A stretch of 64,000 nt of DNA from a bacterium (GTDB taxonomy: Bacteria; Bacteroidota; Bacteroidia; B-17B0; Aurantibacillaceae). Where the stretch lies: assembly GCA_029945625.1 (NCBI GenBank), contig JAQSCW010000031.1, positions 1 to 64,000 of the forward strand. The letters run 5' to 3'. This document shows positions 61,723 through 64,000 of the stretch, in pieces (position 1 is the stretch's first letter; every line of letters starts with the position of its first letter). The notes beneath the pieces are model-generated. The model saw nothing but the letters and a program-made list of their open reading frames with translations. It had not been told where the DNA came from and did no database searches. A program made the position numbers and the translations under genes.

Positions 61723-64000
61723 TCATTCCGACTTCAAGAGTTTGATTTCTTTTTTTACTGCTCCGACGTGCAACTCAATGGTATATACTTCGTTTGGAAA
61801 TTCACTTAGATCAAGTTGAATTATTTTTGCTCTGGCAGAGCTACTTTTAACTAACCTCCCCATGTTGTCAACTACGCGAATTTCAGAAATTATGTTCTCA
61901 CATTCAACCGTGAATTTGCCGTTGCCTGGGTTTGGGAAAACTTTAATTTTTGGTTCTAAATTATTTTCTGAATAAAAACCCAAACATTTGGAGACCACCA
62001 CATTAACTGTTTTTAATGTAAAACATATACTATTGGTATTGGTTCCAATAACCGAATAAGCCGTTGTAAGGGTAGGCGAAAGAATAACGAGGGGTGTTGT
62101 TATTCCTGTATTCCAACTATACGTATCGGCTCCGGAGGCAGTAAGCGTTGCCGATTGTCCGCTGCAAACAGTAAAATTTCCCGAAACAGAAATCGTTGGA
62201 ACCGGCAGTGTATTTCCTACAAGAGTATGTGTAATCGCGCACTGGTTTGTATTGTCATAGATTGTTATCGTATATGCTCCCGAAGGTAAAGTACTCACCA
62301 CCGGTGTTGTATAATTACCAGGGGTCCATGTATAACTATAATTTCCCGAACCCCCAGCAACGTTTAGCAATACTGAGACGCTGGTGCAGGTAGGCGTAAT
62401 CGCCGAAGTGGCAGTAATCTGTAATGGGGCAGCCACATTCGTTGTGATAGTGCTTACACAATTGCCACTACTGTTTTTTAAAGATATAGTATACACACCG
62501 GGACTCAGATTATTTGCTACCGAACCACTTTGGGCCGAAGGCGACCATGTGTACGAAAATGGACCCGGGAAAGGTGAAACATTAACTGTGGCGCTGGTTA
62601 AGCTAATGCAACTAACAGTAGCCGCATTAATGCTTACCGTGGGATTTACTAAAATGATCGTCTGAACGATACTATCAGGCGCACAACTGCTGTATGTCAA
62701 CACCAGTTTAATAGTATAGCTTCCCATGGCGGAATAAGTGTGCACAGGGCTAATCAATGTGGAAGTATTGGCTGATCCCGATCCCGGGTCTCCAAAATTC
62801 CATGTCAATCCACTCACGTAATTTCCCGTAAAACAGCTAGTGATGCTTGGATTTGCATAGGCGGGTGGTGTAAAACTAGCAGTGCTACAGGATAGATCTT
62901 GAGTATATGACACCGGTGCCATCACTTTTATTTGGTTACTGCCGAAGTTGGGCAGGCCATAGAGCGAAGTTTTAGGGGCTATTGAAACGGCTTGTGCTGA
63001 ATAACCGCAAGCACTTCCCGGCAGGTTAGGAAAATTGATTCTTGCTAATTGTTGTTGACCGGTTTCCGCTACATAAATTCTCCCGTCTGGTGCAAGTTGT
63101 AGAGCCCTTGGCTGGGTTGGGCCCGCAGTACTTGTTGCTGCTATCGAATACTGGGAGGCGAGGATGCCTGGAACAGAACCGGCACAAAGATTCCATTGAT
63201 AGATTAAGAATTGATTTGAATGCGCTACGTAAAATTTGGTACCATCAGCAGAAAATTCACAGCCTGTGAAAACATACATATTGTTTAAAAGCGTTAAAGA
63301 ATTAGATACGATTCCTGTTGATGAATTAAAATCGTAAAGCTCAACTGAACAGGTTAACGAATTTGTGCTGCTAGATTGGCCTATGGTAATCCCAAGTTTA
63401 TTTCCCAAGGGTGAAATTTTCATCGAGTGGGCAGCCATCCATCCGGGACCTGTCTGAAAGGAACCAATCGGAGACAAAACCGGCACCGGATTAAGTCCTG
63501 AGGGAGAAAGCAGGTATGACCTGAAATTAGTTGAGTTCCAGTCATGGGAAACGATCCATACATCGGTACCATTACAGTGTTTCACACTGGCAATCCGCAA
63601 TGTGCTAGGATCATAAAGCAGTACATTTTTAGTTGTAACGGAACCCATTCCGGCGGCAAGACTCATATCTACTATTGAATAACGCAATCCATTTAATGGA
63701 CTGTTGGTTTGAGAAACCCCTGTTGTAAATATGTAATAAAGAATCCCTGATCCCGGTTTTCGTAAAATTAATATGCCCTGTGTAGCATCTGAACTCCCCA
63801 ACAATCCAGTACCATTTAGCATTACCTGGTGCTGGGCGTTCCACACGGTGTCTCCTTCTGAATAAAAGAGCAAATTACCATTTATATCGGCAATGGAAGC
63901 ACAATTGCCCCATGTTTTCATTGCCCCGTTGCTTAGGGCAGTTGGAGGATTGCTCATAAAATCCAGGCCGGCTTTATTCCCAAAATACCATTTAGAGCAA
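61723..64000 (-). CDS. T9SS-sorted secreted protein with PKD domains, N-terminus beyond the window
   Basis: At least 758 aa. The frame is open past the first Met (63957) to the window edge and reads CSKWYFGNKAGLDF just before it, the usual start of this family after a signal peptide. The true start therefore lies outside. The N-terminal half is beta-propeller-like (LLFYSEGDTVWN, FSADGTKFYVAHSNQ, LAPDGRIYVAETG). A PKD domain follows (LTWNFGDPGSG, HTYSAMGSYTIKL), then Ig-like repeats with YTWSP/YTWTP motifs. A type A T9SS sorting domain (VFPNPGNGKF ... IKLLKSE) closes the protein. It converges on the lipoprotein gene. Confidence 0.85.
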   Translation of the reverse strand, partial: CSKWYFGNKAGLDFMSNPPTALSNGAMKTWGNCASIADINGNLLFYSEGDTVWNAQHQVMLNGTGLLGSSDATQGILILRKPGSGILYYIFTTGVSQTNSPLNGLRYSIVDMSLAAGMGSVTTKNVLLYDPSTLRIASVKHCNGTDVWIVSHDWNSTNFRSYLLSPSGLNPVPVLSPIGSFQTGPGWMAAHSMKISPLGNKLGITIGQSSSTNSLTCSVELYDFNSSTGIVSNSLTLLNNMYVFTGCEFSADGTKFYVAHSNQFLIYQWNLCAGSVPGILASQYSIAATSTAGPTQPRALQLAPDGRIYVAETGQQQLARINFPNLPGSACGYSAQAVSIAPKTSLYGLPNFGSNQIKVMAPVSYTQDLSCSTASFTPPAYANPSITSCFTGNYVSGLTWNFGDPGSGSANTSTLISPVHTYSAMGSYTIKLVLTYSSCAPDSIVQTIILVNPTVSINAATVSCISLTSATVNVSPFPGPFSYTWSPSAQSGSVANNLSPGVYTISLKNSSGNCVSTITTNVAAPLQITATSAITPTCTSVSVLLNVAGGSGNYSYTWTPGNYTTPVVSTLPSGAYTITIYDNTNQCAITHTLVGNTLPVPTISVSGNFTVCSGQSATLTASGADTYSWNTGITTPLVILSPTLTTAYSVIGTNTNSICFTLKTVNVVVSKCLGFYSENNLEPKIKVFPNPGNGKFTVECENIISEIRVVDNMGRLVKSSSARAKIIQLDLSEFPNEVYTIELHVGAVKKEIKLLKSE

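Overview
The window reads as chromosomal DNA of a Bacteroidota bacterium (Sphingobacteriia/Chitinophagia/Flavobacteriia-like). The basis is several type IX secretion (T9SS) C-terminal sorting domains, a PorP/SprF protein next to a gliding-motility C-terminal domain protein, A+T-rich DNA, few Shine-Dalgarno sequences, and -7 boxes of the Bacteroidota form TAnnTTTG. No rRNA, tRNA or CRISPR array was seen. Both window edges cut genes: the left edge is an insertion-sequence end abutting a subtilisin-like gene, and the right edge truncates a T9SS-sorted protein.

Layout. 1-6.1 kb (+): IS21-like terminal repeats, a 5'-truncated secreted subtilase, two tandem paralogous Asp-box T9SS proteins, a family 2 glycosyltransferase and a tiny basic protein with a strong terminator. 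6.2-9.2 kb (-): an ECF42-type sigma factor with its DGPF (YCII) partner, a VOC protein and a four-helix membrane protein. 9.2-11.1 kb: a decayed PAS histidine kinase between two copies of a roughly 125-nt structured repeat. 11.2-24.5 kb: a redox and ion-homeostasis region with PPK2, a CoA-disulfide-reductase/rhodanese fusion, an SDR, a b-type membrane protein overlapping a 12-heme cytochrome c, a ferritin-like/VIT1 iron exporter, a short KdpD-like kinase, a KdpE-like regulator, the Kup potassium transporter and a DUF3078 protein. Four palindromes resembling CRP/FNR sites (ATGA-N6-TCAT type) lie upstream of the first genes here, two of them at the same distance from a -7 box. 25.1-29.4 kb: prs-rplY, an outer-membrane barrel and a RecD-like helicase.

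29.5-47.8 kb (all -) is the most striking block, an inorganic-carbon island: dabA-dabB (with all four published Zn/active-site residues of DabA), two SulP anion transporters, a beta-carbonic anhydrase, an HME-RND metal efflux set (RND pump, adaptor, TolC-like), two porins, and three small poorly characterised proteins with an N-terminal hydrophobic segment and an acidic patch. Each small gene sits directly beside a bicarbonate-transport gene. No RuBisCO or other autotrophy gene is in the window, so the likely role is supplying bicarbonate to carboxylases of a heterotroph under low CO2 (inference).

47.9-56.6 kb (mostly -): S41 peptidase, alpha/beta hydrolase, YceI, pirin, a Crp/Fnr-type regulator, small hypotheticals, a UDG-like protein, a receiver domain lacking its phospho-acceptor, and a lipoprotein with a Cys/His/Gly-rich insert. 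56.9-64 kb: a T9SS type B (CHU_C) protein with its PorP/SprF partner, a coiled-coil lipoprotein, and a T9SS protein running off the edge.

Three interspersed repeats (13.5, 24.7 and 55.8 kb) share one two-stem architecture in which the stems change sequence but stay complementary.
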